Assembly: GCA_011369465.1 (NCBI GenBank)
Contig: DRQG01000151.1
Coordinates: forward strand, 1 to 64,000
DNA from: Caldithrix abyssi
GTDB lineage: Bacteria > Calditrichota > Calditrichia > Calditrichales > Calditrichaceae
Direction: 5' to 3'
Length of the DNA: 64,000 nucleotides
Shown here: positions 1-8,574 of the stretch, in pieces
Numbering within the stretch: the stretch's first letter is position 1
How the letters are laid out: each line of letters starts with the position of its first letter
Notes under the pieces: model-generated
What the model was told of the DNA's origin: nothing
What the model saw: the letters and a program-made list of their open reading frames with translations, nothing else
The model's database searches: none
Translations under genes and position numbers: made by a program

Positions 1-748
1 ATTAGCTTTTGGCTGTTGGCTGTTGGCAATTATTTTTCAGTTATCAGTTTTCAGTTTACAGTTTTTAGTTATTAAGTTATTAGGTTATTGGTTCTTTGTT
101 CTTCTTTCGTTAATCGGTGTTCTAAATTCCGGTCTTTCGGCTGCCTGCCCTGAGCCCGACCGAAGGGTTGGCTACGCGCCCTGAGCCCCGTCGAAGGGAA
201 CGAGATAGGCTTCTACCCGACAAGTCGGGACAGGCGAGGTTCAGCATCTGGAAATACGTTCCCTGAGCCTGTCGAAGGGAACCATCGGCTTCGACAGACA
301 TCGGCTTCGACAGGCTCGGTTTCGACAGGCTCAGCCTCCGAACACTTGACCTTGCCTGTCCCGGCAGGACGGAACCGAAGGGACGGCTATCGGTTATCAT
401 CTTTTGGCTATAGGCTGTAAGCTGTTGGTTATTTGCTATTAGTTTTCAGTTTTCAGTTGTCAGTTCTCAGTTTCAAGTTATTAAGTTATTGAGTTATTGA
501 ATTGGCTATTAGCTCTTAGCTATTAGCTGTTAATTCGTAATTCATAATTAAATGATTCGTAATTGATTTCTCGTCACGCTTCACCTGTCACTTATTACTT
601 TGTACTTTGTACTAATTACTATGTACTTTATCCCTGTGCCTTCTACCTTTGCCGGCAGGGCGAGGGCGCAAGATAAATCTTGCGTTACTTTGTGCCTTTG
701 TCCCTTTGCCCCTCTGTGCCTTATTTTTTAATTCTTTAATCAACAATC
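1..748. repeat. Repeat mosaic A (dispersed short repeats)
   Basis: No credible gene lies here. The DNA is built from degenerate short units that recur at 21.1, 24.8 and 60.1 kb: TTGGCTGTTGGC, CAGTTTTCAGTT, AAGTTATTAAGTTATT, TTTGTACTTTGTAC, and CTGAGCCTGTCGAAGG in both orientations. The module at 666-721 contains the palindrome GCAAGATAAATCTTGC followed by CTTTGTGCC-type units. It is shared with 21386-21516 and, inverted, with 60088-60209. The window begins inside the mosaic, so its left edge is unknown. Confidence 0.85.
105..413 (-). repeat. Inverted long repeat R1, left copy
   Basis: Read on the minus strand, this stretch matches 60314-60576 on the plus strand over most of its length. Both copies run from a CCAAAAG-GATAACCG start, through CTGAGCCTGTCGAAGCC and the segment ACGTATTTCCAGATGCTGAA, to an AAAGACCGGA end. 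The left copy carries extra CGACAGGCT units. The open frame on the minus strand at 122-400 is a by-product of the repeat, because a related peptide appears in the right copy. Confidence 0.8.
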
Positions 749-750
749 AT

Positions 751-2076
751 CTATTCCACTTCTTCTTCAAACCAGGTGTAATCTCCAATAGCTTTGCCCA
801 AATCGATTTTGGCCATAATGTGATTAAACACGGCCTGTAAGTGCGATAATTCTGCGTTAAAGAGATTTTTTTGAGCAACCAAAAGATCGAGCAAAGAAAT
901 CAATCCGTTGCGATACTGTTTTTCGGACATTTGCTGCACTTCGCGGGCCAGTTCGATATTTTTCTCACGCGAAGCAATACTGTTTTCCATCTGCCGTATG
1001 GTGACCATCGCCTGCTTTACCTGCAGGATGATATTCTGCCTCAGCTCGGCTTCCTTTTCCAAGGTGATTTTCTGGCGGATACGCGCTTCTTCCGTTTTGT
1101 GTTTTGTGGCGAAACCATCGAACAACGGCCAGGAAAACTGAATACCCACATTCCAGTTATCCACAAATTTTTCCGGATCGATCGGATCGAATCCATTGGT
1201 GATATTATAGGATGAAAAGAGGGCCAGCGTCGGTTTGTTGCCGCTACCGGCCAATTCCAGATTGCTTGAATTCATCGCTTTTTCCACATCCAGCATACGC
1301 AGCTCAAGACGCTGTTCGAGAGCGCGGCGAACCAATTCTTCTTCTCCGGTTTTTAGCGGCACAAAGTGAAGCTCTCCCTGAACATCGATTTCCGATTCCG
1401 GCCGCCCCAATACCTTTCCTAAAAACAAACGGCTGTTGGAAAGATTGCCCAAAGCTGTTTTGAGCTGGTTTTTTTCATTGGTAAACTGTACCTGCGTGCG
1501 CAGCAACTCGTGTTTAGCCAGTTGACCTTCCTCATAACGTTTGCGGGTCATCGTCAGCGATTTCTTGGTCCGATCCATATTAGCTTGCAAAAGCTGAACC
1601 ACTGCTTTATTGATCAAAACGGCAAAATAGGCCCTCAGCACCTGGTGTGTTAAGTTAAGACGCTGTAATTCCTCCTGCAGACCGGTCATCCTTTCGCCCT
1701 GTTCAGCAAGCTGGATACTGTTTTGGATACGCCACCATGTAAATAAGGGATACTGTAATTTGGCATCGGCATTTACCCGGTTGGGCGTGCCAAAGGACAA
1801 TTTGCGCGGGGGGCCTCCGGTAAACGACGGAAAGGTGAAAGTACTTATCTCGCCAATTCGGGTATAAACGGCTGCGACATTGAGCAAAGGATAGTTCTGT
1901 GCTCTGGCCGCTGCGGTTTGCTCCGCAGAAGCAAGTACTTCCAACTTAGCCGCTCGCAGAAGATGGCTGCTCTCGTAGGCCTGCCGTAAACATTCGGATA
2001 ATGTATACGAATCCTGGCCAAGACTTATCTGCATAAATAGAAAAATAACAAAAATGAGTAAATAAATGTTTTTCAT
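751..2076 (-). CDS. TolC-family outer-membrane efflux protein
   Basis: This 441-residue protein is of the TolC/OEP family, the trimeric outer-membrane channel of type I secretion and RND/ABC efflux systems. Residues 1-20 form a signal peptide ending near SLGQ. Two OEP repeats follow, each with long helices rich in Gln, Glu and Lys; the second contains the typical YRNGLISLLDLLVAQKNL hairpin. The length is normal. It lies 12 bp downstream of the marR-type gene, so the two are almost certainly co-transcribed from the promoter at 2580-2608. No periplasmic adaptor or inner-membrane pump gene is seen in this window; any partner must lie to the left or elsewhere. The family call is firm; the substrate is unknown. 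Confidence 0.9.
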   Translation of the reverse strand: MKNIYLLIFVIFLFMQISLGQDSYTLSECLRQAYESSHLLRAAKLEVLASAEQTAAARAQNYPLLNVAAVYTRIGEISTFTFPSFTGGPPRKLSFGTPNRVNADAKLQYPLFTWWRIQNSIQLAEQGERMTGLQEELQRLNLTHQVLRAYFAVLINKAVVQLLQANMDRTKKSLTMTRKRYEEGQLAKHELLRTQVQFTNEKNQLKTALGNLSNSRLFLGKVLGRPESEIDVQGELHFVPLKTGEEELVRRALEQRLELRMLDVEKAMNSSNLELAGSGNKPTLALFSSYNITNGFDPIDPEKFVDNWNVGIQFSWPLFDGFATKHKTEEARIRQKITLEKEAELRQNIILQVKQAMVTIRQMENSIASREKNIELAREVQQMSEKQYRNGLISLLDLLVAQKNLFNAELSHLQAVFNHIMAKIDLGKAIGDYTWFEEEVE

Positions 2077-2088
2077 GAGTCCGTTAAT

Positions 2089-2544
2089 TTAATAAGGTAA
2101 GCCGGTTTCTTTTTTATTTAATATCCGGGCTATTTCTTCCAGTGAATGTATTAATTCTTCCTGTTCTTCCCGGCTAAAATTCCTGAGGATTTCACGATAA
2201 ACTTCTGTCATCGCCTCCATTCGGTTTAATAAATCCTTTTTGGCCCCGGGTGAGAGCTTCAGAACCGTCCGCCGACCGTCATCCGGATCGCGTTCCCGTT
2301 CTACCAATCCTTGCTTAACCAGACGATTCACCATTTCGCTGGCGGTGCTCTGTGCCGTATTGAGTGCATGGTGTAAATCACCTACGGTCATCCGCTCATG
2401 ATGATGCAGGAGCATCAATACCCGATATTGCGCCAGAGAATACTCGCCGATCTTCGATACCTGCCCGGCCATATGATGAAAAAAATGCATGACCGGGGGA
2501 AAGGCTTCTGAGAGACGCTGAATATTTCGATCTTCCTTCGGCAT
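2089..2544 (-). CDS. MarR-family transcriptional regulator
   Basis: This 151-residue protein is a dimeric winged-helix repressor of the MarR family. The recognition region reads MTVGDLHHALNTAQSTASEMVNRLVKQGLVER, followed by the wing with the family motif DPDDGRRTVLKLS (about residues 95-110). Helices rich in charged residues at both ends form the dimer interface. The ATG at 2544 has no clear Shine-Dalgarno sequence. A consensus promoter and an ATCGGAAAACG direct repeat lie just upstream, suggesting autorepression together with the downstream TolC-like gene. The inducing ligand cannot be deduced. Confidence 0.9.
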   Translation of the reverse strand: MPKEDRNIQRLSEAFPPVMHFFHHMAGQVSKIGEYSLAQYRVLMLLHHHERMTVGDLHHALNTAQSTASEMVNRLVKQGLVERERDPDDGRRTVLKLSPGAKKDLLNRMEAMTEVYREILRNFSREEQEELIHSLEEIARILNKKETGLPY

Positions 2545-2552
2545 TTTTTATT

Positions 2553-2580
2553 TCGCTTTCCGATGTATCGTTTTCCGATA
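2553..2580 (-). promoter_or_regulatory. Candidate MarR operator (direct repeat)
   Basis: On the minus strand two near-identical units, ATCGGAAAACG and ATCGGAAAGCG, are spaced 15 bp apart, and the first forms the dyad ATCG-GAAAA-CGAT. They begin immediately after the -10 box and span the expected start site, a typical place for a repressor to block transcription. Assignment to the adjacent MarR protein is inference. Confidence 0.5.
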
Positions 2581-2608
2581 TAATATTAAATTTTGTTTTT
2601 AATGTCAA
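2580..2608 (-). promoter_or_regulatory. Sigma-70-type promoter of the marR-tolC operon
   Basis: On the minus strand a perfect TTGACA (-35, at 2603-2608) is separated by 17 bp from TATTAT (-10, at 2580-2585). The predicted start of transcription near 2573 leaves a leader of about 30 nt before the ATG at 2544. Confidence 0.75.
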
Positions 2609-2763
2609 GTTTTTGTTTTTGTATATTTAATGAGATTCGGGGTTATTCGAACTACCGCGTTTTTTTATTGCTTTGATTCGTATTTGTATTTTAATTAAGA
2701 GATGAAGAACTTAGAATTTCGGCACCGTCTTTAAACCTGAAGATATCATACCGAGATAGAAAA

Positions 2764-4209
2764 TTGTCGAAGAAGAAACAGAAAAATAATTCCGTCAGGA
2801 AAACAAACAGTAGTTCGGAACGGGGCTCCTCATCCGCTTTAAACAGCTGGAGTGAAAAACGTTTTTTGAAAAATATTTCAGGCTTATATGCGCGAATTTC
2901 TTCTTCTTTCCACTCAAATATGAATAATGGTACAGGAAGTACGTCATCATTTATTTGGCATTTACATCCGCGCACCTTGCCGGAATCCACATTACGTTTT
3001 AATCACACTTTTGGGCTTGGCGGTATGGCCCTGCTTCTTTTTGTTGTTCAGATATTCTCAGGCGTTTTACTTCGTTTTGTGTATCAAGCCAGCCCTGCTG
3101 AAGCTTATCATTCCATTCTGCTTCTGCAAAACGAAATGCTTTTCGGGCAGTTTATACGCAACATCCATTATTGGAGCGGATCCTTCCTGGTAATGATTGT
3201 TTTTTTGCATCTATTCCGCGTTTATTTTAGCGGCGCTTTTTATTCCCCGCGCCAGCTGAATTGGCTTTTGGGTTTGTTGCTGCTCTTTTTAACGGTTTTG
3301 TCCAACTTTACAGGCTATTTACTGCCGTGGGATCAGCGTGCATATTGGGCTACCACCATCAGTACGGGCATGTTGGAATACATTCCCTTGTTGGGGCCCT
3401 GGTTACGTGAATGGCTGATTGGCGGGGAAGAAATCGGCGGACAAGCCATGTTAAACTTTTACACATTGCATACGGCCATTTTTCCTTTTCTGATCATCTT
3501 TGTGATGTCTTTCCATTTCTGGCGAGTGCGAAAAGCAGGTGGCGTGGTTGTACCTTCTGACCTATCGGAAAAAGAAAATGCTTTTGTACCGGCGGTACCC
3601 AATCTGGTTGTGCGAGAACTGGCAGTGGCCCTTGTTCTATTAGCCGTTTTATTTATGACTGCCGCTCTTTTTAACGCTCCACTGCAGGCAATGGCCAACC
3701 CGGCTTTGAGTCCAAATCCAACCAAGGCGGCCTGGTATTTTATGGGTTTGCAGGAACTGCTGCTGCATTTTCATCCGCTGCTGGCCGCATCCGCCCTGCC
3801 TTTGGCGGTTAGCTTGGGACTTGTGTTACTGCCTTATCTGAATTATCCGAAGCAGCCGCAGGGTATCTGGTTTGTTTCGGATAAAGGGCGGCAGATGGCA
3901 TGGGTTGCCGTACTATGCGCGGTTATCGTTACTCCGTTGTATATCGTGGCTAATGCCTGGCTGCCGGATGTACAAAATTTTATAGCGGTGGATCCAATCG
4001 TTGCCGGCGGCGTTGTACCGGCCATTGTTTTATTACTCAGCCTGAGTGGATTTTATTACGGGCTAAAAAAACGTTTTAAGGCCACTCTGAATGAGACGGT
4101 GCAAGCTCTGTTTGTCTTAATTACTGTTATTTTTTTAATTTTAACGATTACCGGTATCTGGTTCCGGGGGGCAGACATGCAATTGGTCTGGCCGTGGCAA
4201 ATACCATAG
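2764..4209 (+). CDS. Cytochrome b (b6/subunit IV fused type) of a quinol-oxidising complex
   Basis: This is the membrane cytochrome b of a bc-type complex, with N-terminal b6-like and C-terminal subunit-IV-like halves in one chain. Haem-ligating His pairs are H135/H149 (14 apart) and H236/H251 (15 apart, the b6f-like spacing). The motif GYLLPWDQRAYWA follows the first pair. At the Qo site the usual PEWY is replaced by NPTKAAWYF (about residues 319-326), as in relatives paired with multihaem cytochromes. About eight membrane helices are visible. The start is uncertain: TTG 2764 gives a polar N-terminal extension, while TTG 2866 and ATG 2920 are in-frame alternatives. The amphipathic segment after TTG 2866 resembles family N-termini. 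The Rieske and cytochrome c genes follow on the same strand. Confidence 0.93.
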   Translation: MSKKKQKNNSVRKTNSSSERGSSSALNSWSEKRFLKNISGLYARISSSFHSNMNNGTGSTSSFIWHLHPRTLPESTLRFNHTFGLGGMALLLFVVQIFSGVLLRFVYQASPAEAYHSILLLQNEMLFGQFIRNIHYWSGSFLVMIVFLHLFRVYFSGAFYSPRQLNWLLGLLLLFLTVLSNFTGYLLPWDQRAYWATTISTGMLEYIPLLGPWLREWLIGGEEIGGQAMLNFYTLHTAIFPFLIIFVMSFHFWRVRKAGGVVVPSDLSEKENAFVPAVPNLVVRELAVALVLLAVLFMTAALFNAPLQAMANPALSPNPTKAAWYFMGLQELLLHFHPLLAASALPLAVSLGLVLLPYLNYPKQPQGIWFVSDKGRQMAWVAVLCAVIVTPLYIVANAWLPDVQNFIAVDPIVAGGVVPAIVLLLSLSGFYYGLKKRFKATLNETVQALFVLITVIFLILTITGIWFRGADMQLVWPWQIP

Positions 4210-4310
4210 GATAAATAACAAAAAACAATGTTCAAATTTCAATTTGAGCTATGTGGAACCATGACGTGTCTTTTTTCGGCGCAGCTTCCATCATTTTCTG
4301 GGGTTGATAT

Positions 4311-4823
4311 ATGAAAAAGAAAAATTCAATCAATTCCTCACAGGATAAGCTAATTGCCCGACGCGGTTTTTTAACCCGATTGTGGCAGGGTTTGGGAGTG
4401 TTTGCCGCGTTTGAGTTTACGGGACTTTCTTTGGCTTTTCTTTTTTCAGGAAGAAGGAAGCATGTCAGCGGCAAAGCGCATTATATCGAATGCGGAGCTG
4501 TAAACGACTTTAAGGCCAATTCGGCCATCCCTTTCCGCAGCGGTCTGTTTTATCTCTGCCGCCTGGATGACGGCGGTTTTTTAGCGCTATCGCTGCATTG
4601 TACACATTTGGGATGCTCGGTGGCCTGGCGATCTGAAAGGAATCAATTCCTTTGCCCTTGCCACGCCTCGGCTTTTGATTTGCAGGGCAATGTGATTAAT
4701 CCTCCGGCTACAAGAGCGCTGGATCTGTTTCCCGTTATAATCGAAGGAAAAACGGTCAAAGTGGATATTTCGCGGAAAATTCGACGCAAACGATTTAAGA
4801 AATCACAGGTAACTTATGTCTGA
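4311..4823 (+). CDS. Rieske [2Fe-2S] iron-sulfur protein
   Basis: This 170-residue Rieske subunit accepts an electron from quinol at the cytochrome b Qo site and passes it to cytochrome c. The cluster-binding boxes CTHLGC (about residue 99) and CPCHAS (about 118) are intact, giving the two Cys and two His ligands. The N-terminus has ARRGFLTRLWQGLG before a single hydrophobic helix, consistent with Tat export and an uncleaved anchor. The start ATG follows GGGG at a short distance. Its 3' end overlaps the next cytochrome gene by 8 bp, supporting translational coupling. The 101 bp between it and the cytochrome b gene hold only very small open frames. Confidence 0.95.
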   Translation: MKKKNSINSSQDKLIARRGFLTRLWQGLGVFAAFEFTGLSLAFLFSGRRKHVSGKAHYIECGAVNDFKANSAIPFRSGLFYLCRLDDGGFLALSLHCTHLGCSVAWRSERNQFLCPCHASAFDLQGNVINPPATRALDLFPVIIEGKTVKVDISRKIRRKRFKKSQVTYV

Positions 4824-7158
4824 TCTGAACATCTGGAAACGACTCGGCTTAATGGCCACAATAATTATCGTTCTATCCGTGCCCATATATTTGTTTAAAT
4901 TTTATTTGATCGAACAAACCGCCCGGGATAAGAACACGATCGAAAAAGCCGTTTTTGTCGGGCGCGAACAGTGCGTTGAATGTCACAAAAAAGAATATGA
5001 CCTGTGGCACGGTTCGGATCACGATTTGGCCATGGATGTGGCGAATGATTCTACGGTATTGGGGAATTTTAATAATGCTACTTTCACCGGTAACGGCTTC
5101 ATCAGCCGCTTTTATCGAAAAGACGGCAAATTTTACGTATATACGCTCGGCCCTGATGGCAAACCGGGCGATTTTCAAATAACCCATACCTTCGGCGTCC
5201 GCCCGCTTCAACAATATCTGGTACCTTTCGACAAAGGACGGCTGCAATGTCTGTCTATCGCCTGGGATAGCGACCGCAACCAATGGTTCGATTTGGCCGG
5301 AATGGTTTATCAGGAAGAACGTCCGGATGCACATGATTGGCTGTACTGGACCAATGCCGGACAGAACTGGAACGGTATGTGCGCCGAATGCCATTCGACC
5401 GGTTTACGAAAAAACTACAGTGCAAAGGCCGATTCTTTCCATACTACCTGGTTTGAAATAGACGTAAGCTGCGAGGCCTGCCATGGTCCTTCCTCGCAGC
5501 ATGTGCAATGGGCAAATCTTCCTGAAACGGCCAGACCGGACGACGTGAATTACGGGCTTCTGATACGCACCAGCAATGTGACCAACCGATCGCAAGTGGA
5601 TTTGTGCGCCCCGTGCCATGCCCGCCGCTCTTCACTCGGGAATCTCGAACATCGGCCCAAAGCTTTGCTCGATCAGGTCGTTCCCCAACTTTTACTGGAA
5701 CCGTACTATTTTGCAGACGGCCAGATTTTGGAAGAAGATTATGTGTACGGTTCATTCACCCAGAGTAAAATGTACATGAAAGATGTACGCTGCAGCGACT
5801 GTCATGACGTACACAGCGGTAAACGGGTTAAAGAAGACAATACTCTGTGTCTGCAATGCCACCGCGCTGACCAGTACGACAGGTACAGCCATCACTTCCA
5901 CAAAAAAGCGGGAGAAGAGGGCCGGCCTCTAATCATGCCGGACGGTAAAAAAGTGGAAGTGGGTCAGGGCGCTTTGTGTGTCAACTGCCACATGCCCGGC
6001 CGCTACTATATGGGTATCGATTTCCGCCGCGATCACAGCCTGCGCATCCCCCGCCCCGACTTAAGCCTTAAGATAGGCACACCCAATGCCTGCAACCAAT
6101 GCCATGAGGATAAATCGACTCAATGGGCCGTGGATGCCGTGGTAAAATGGTACGGAGAGCAGTTTACCCGTCGTCCCCATTTCGGCACGGTATTTTATGC
6201 CGCACAGCGGAATGACTCCAGCGCTGTGGATGATTTAATCCGCATCAGCAACGACCCGCTGTTCCCGCCCATTGTCCGGGCAACCGCCGTCTCGTTGTTA
6301 GGGCGTTTCCCGTCAGCTAAAAGCCACGCAGCCATTATTGCGGCCTTAAACGACGCTGAGGAGTTAATTCGCCATACAGCCGTAATCGCCTTCCTGCCCG
6401 AAGATCGGAGCGATATGATAAACGCACTGGCGCCTTTTCTGCAAGACCGGGTAAAGGCGGTGCGCATCGCAGCAGCTAACCGGCTTTCGGCATTGCCTCC
6501 GGAAAGTATCCCTGAGCGTCTGCGCCAGGCCTACCGCTCGGCTTTAGTAGAATATGAACAATCCCAGTTGTATGCAGCCGATTTCCCGGCGGGACGTTTT
6601 AATCTGGGCAATTTGTATAACAATCTCGGCCAGCCGGATAGAGCGGCCGCTCAATACGAAGCCGCCATACGCATTGACGACAAGTTTTTTCCTGCAAAAA
6701 TGAATCTGGCTGTTTTGTATAACCGGCTGGGCAAAAACGACCGGGCCGAGGCTTTGCTGCGTCAGGTCATTAAGCAAAATCCCGACATGAGTGAGGCCTA
6801 TTATTCCTTAGGCCTGCTGCTGGCAGAAAAAAAGGATTACACAGCCGCAGCCGGATATTTGCAGACAGCCGCCCGTAGGATGCCCCGACGGGCGCGCATC
6901 CATTACAATCTGGGATTAATACTACAACACCTTAACCGCTTTAAAGGGGCGGAGGAGTCCCTCAGAACGGCATCATTGCTGGAACCGTATAATCCGGATT
7001 ATTTATACGCCCTGGCCGACTTCTATATCAAAACCAATCAATTTGGCAAAGCCAAAACCGTTGCCGAACGAATGCTGCGCAGCAACCCGTCAAACAAAAT
7101 GGTACGGGAGATGTTGGCTTATATCAAGAAGCAATTAAATTCTGTAAACAAGAAATAA
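4816..7158 (+). CDS. Octahaem c-type cytochrome with HEAT and TPR repeats
   Basis: This 780-residue protein has an N-terminal membrane anchor (about residues 10-30). Eight CXXCH haem-binding motifs lie between about residues 52 and 430: CVECH, CAECH, CEACH, CAPCH, CSDCH, CLQCH, CVNCH and CNQCH. HEAT-like repeats occupy about 460-560 and TPR units about 580-775. The haem part resembles the cytochrome c554-like multihaem family. In this position it probably replaces cytochrome c1 and takes electrons from the Rieske centre; the TPR tail would be a docking surface. The terminal electron acceptor is not shown. Overlap with the Rieske gene argues for a single complex. Confidence 0.9.
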   Translation: MSDLNIWKRLGLMATIIIVLSVPIYLFKFYLIEQTARDKNTIEKAVFVGREQCVECHKKEYDLWHGSDHDLAMDVANDSTVLGNFNNATFTGNGFISRFYRKDGKFYVYTLGPDGKPGDFQITHTFGVRPLQQYLVPFDKGRLQCLSIAWDSDRNQWFDLAGMVYQEERPDAHDWLYWTNAGQNWNGMCAECHSTGLRKNYSAKADSFHTTWFEIDVSCEACHGPSSQHVQWANLPETARPDDVNYGLLIRTSNVTNRSQVDLCAPCHARRSSLGNLEHRPKALLDQVVPQLLLEPYYFADGQILEEDYVYGSFTQSKMYMKDVRCSDCHDVHSGKRVKEDNTLCLQCHRADQYDRYSHHFHKKAGEEGRPLIMPDGKKVEVGQGALCVNCHMPGRYYMGIDFRRDHSLRIPRPDLSLKIGTPNACNQCHEDKSTQWAVDAVVKWYGEQFTRRPHFGTVFYAAQRNDSSAVDDLIRISNDPLFPPIVRATAVSLLGRFPSAKSHAAIIAALNDAEELIRHTAVIAFLPEDRSDMINALAPFLQDRVKAVRIAAANRLSALPPESIPERLRQAYRSALVEYEQSQLYAADFPAGRFNLGNLYNNLGQPDRAAAQYEAAIRIDDKFFPAKMNLAVLYNRLGKNDRAEALLRQVIKQNPDMSEAYYSLGLLLAEKKDYTAAAGYLQTAARRMPRRARIHYNLGLILQHLNRFKGAEESLRTASLLEPYNPDYLYALADFYIKTNQFGKAKTVAERMLRSNPSNKMVREMLAYIKKQLNSVNKK

Positions 7159-7286
7159 CCGGACGGTAATTTGCCGCCTGATTGCAGACGTTATTATATT
7201 TTCTTTAAGTAACAATTCATCTAATACCTGTCCAAAGCGGGATTTACGGTCTTTATCCGGTATCAATAGTAGATTTTTTTTTATCC

Positions 7287-7314
7287 TTGATTTTGACCAA
7301 CTATCCGTTATATT
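7287..7314 (+). promoter_or_regulatory. Probable promoter of the LamG lipoprotein gene
   Basis: TTGATT (7287-7292) and TATATT (7309-7314) are separated by 16 bp and lie about 45 bp before the ATG at 7359. Both boxes match sigma-70 consensus at four to five of six positions. Confidence 0.45.
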
Positions 7315-7358
7315 TATTTGTGGGATCCAGCCTTACCAATCTTGCAAGGAGAGTACAA

Positions 7359-8432
7359 ATGAAAATTTATGTTTTTCTTTTTTCCGCTTTCTTTCTTCTT
7401 TTTACTGCCTGCCAAACAGAACCAACAGGAAACGATGAAAACAACGAAAATAAATTGGGCACGCTTACAATGCAGATGGATATGACCAGTGCGCCGGCCG
7501 AAATTGAGCGGATTGAGGGCCTGCTTTATCGCGTTGGCTATGATACCATACGTTTTAGTTTTGAAATGCAGGATACGACCGCCTCCGCAACAGTGGAAGA
7601 CATACCCTAGGGCGTTTGGACATTGCAAGTGGATGCTTACAATAGCAATAACGTGGTTATTTACACGGGCTCCGTAGAAGTGGAAATTAAGCCGGGAGAG
7701 ATCACCCCCGTTTCCTTAACATTAAACCCTACCACAGGGGGCCTGCAAATAACGGTAAATTGGGGCTATGATTTGCAGAAAGATTTGGTGGCCTATTACC
7801 CCTTTAATGGCAACGCGGATGATTATAGCGGAAATGGGTATAACGGTATTGTTTACGGAGCGACTATAACTGAAGATCGGAAAGGAAACTTCAATAGCGC
7901 CTATCAATTTGACGGTAATGATGATTTTATTGATGTGGGCGGATATGAATCCCTGAGAATTACCGGTGACTTAACCGTTGCCTTATGGATGAAAGTAAAT
8001 TCCTTTGACGGTGAAGCCATTGGTATTCTCACACAACAGGCAGACAACACGGATAATCCGGGGACAAACGCCCTTTATAGATTGAATTTCAGGGATTCAA
8101 CACGTTCATTGGTTTATGCCCATGAGAGCGGACAGGGTGAAAACAATGTTTATCAATTCGAAAATACTGAATTTGAAGTTGACCGATGGTATCACATCGC
8201 AATTGTGAGAAACGCCGTTACCAAAACCGTAGATCTTTACGTCAATGGTGAAAATGCAGGTACCTATAATTATACAAGTAATCCCGATAATGGTGAGCTA
8301 TCTACCCTTAGGATAGGGGAAAACCAGGGTACATACTTCCCGGGAAGATTTTTTAATGGTATTTTAGACGATATCTATATATATAGCAGAATATTAATGC
8401 AGAAGGAAGTTCAGGAACTCTATGAACAATAA
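7359..8432 (+). pseudogene. LamG-domain lipoprotein, interrupted by one in-frame TAG
   Basis: The reading frame starts at ATG 7359 after AAGGAG. It encodes a lipoprotein signal (lipobox FTAC, Cys near residue 19) and a short beta-rich domain. A TAG then occurs at 7608-7610, after which the same frame continues without another stop to 8432. The second part begins GVWTLQVDAYN and contains a LamG/concanavalin-like domain (LVAYYPFNGNADDYSGNGYNG, then a typical jelly-roll ending in LDDIYIYSRIL). The frame is open and conserved-looking on both sides, so this is a recent nonsense change (for example CAG to TAG), a sequencing error, or a read-through codon. A related intact lipoprotein lies at 17904-19199. 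The role is probably surface binding or adhesion. Confidence 0.7.
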
Positions 8433-8574
8433 AGTGAAGAAAATGTGCATTATGATTTCATCGGTTAAAATATACTAAAAAAGGAATCATCAAATGAAAT
8501 TCAGGCTCAAATCCTCAATAATTTTACTCATTTTTTTCAGATATTAATGATAAGATTCATTGCTAAAAAAAGCT

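Noticed and set aside
122-400. 92-codon open frame on the minus strand
   Set aside because: It is produced by repeat R1; a related peptide comes from the inverted copy at 60299-60502. There is no ribosome-binding site and the composition follows repeat units.
4251-4307. 18-codon frame between cytochrome b and Rieske genes encoding a small hydrophobic peptide (VSFFGAASIIFWG)
   Set aside because: It looks like part of a membrane helix, but it is too short and lacks a convincing ribosome-binding site; I could not support it as a subunit.
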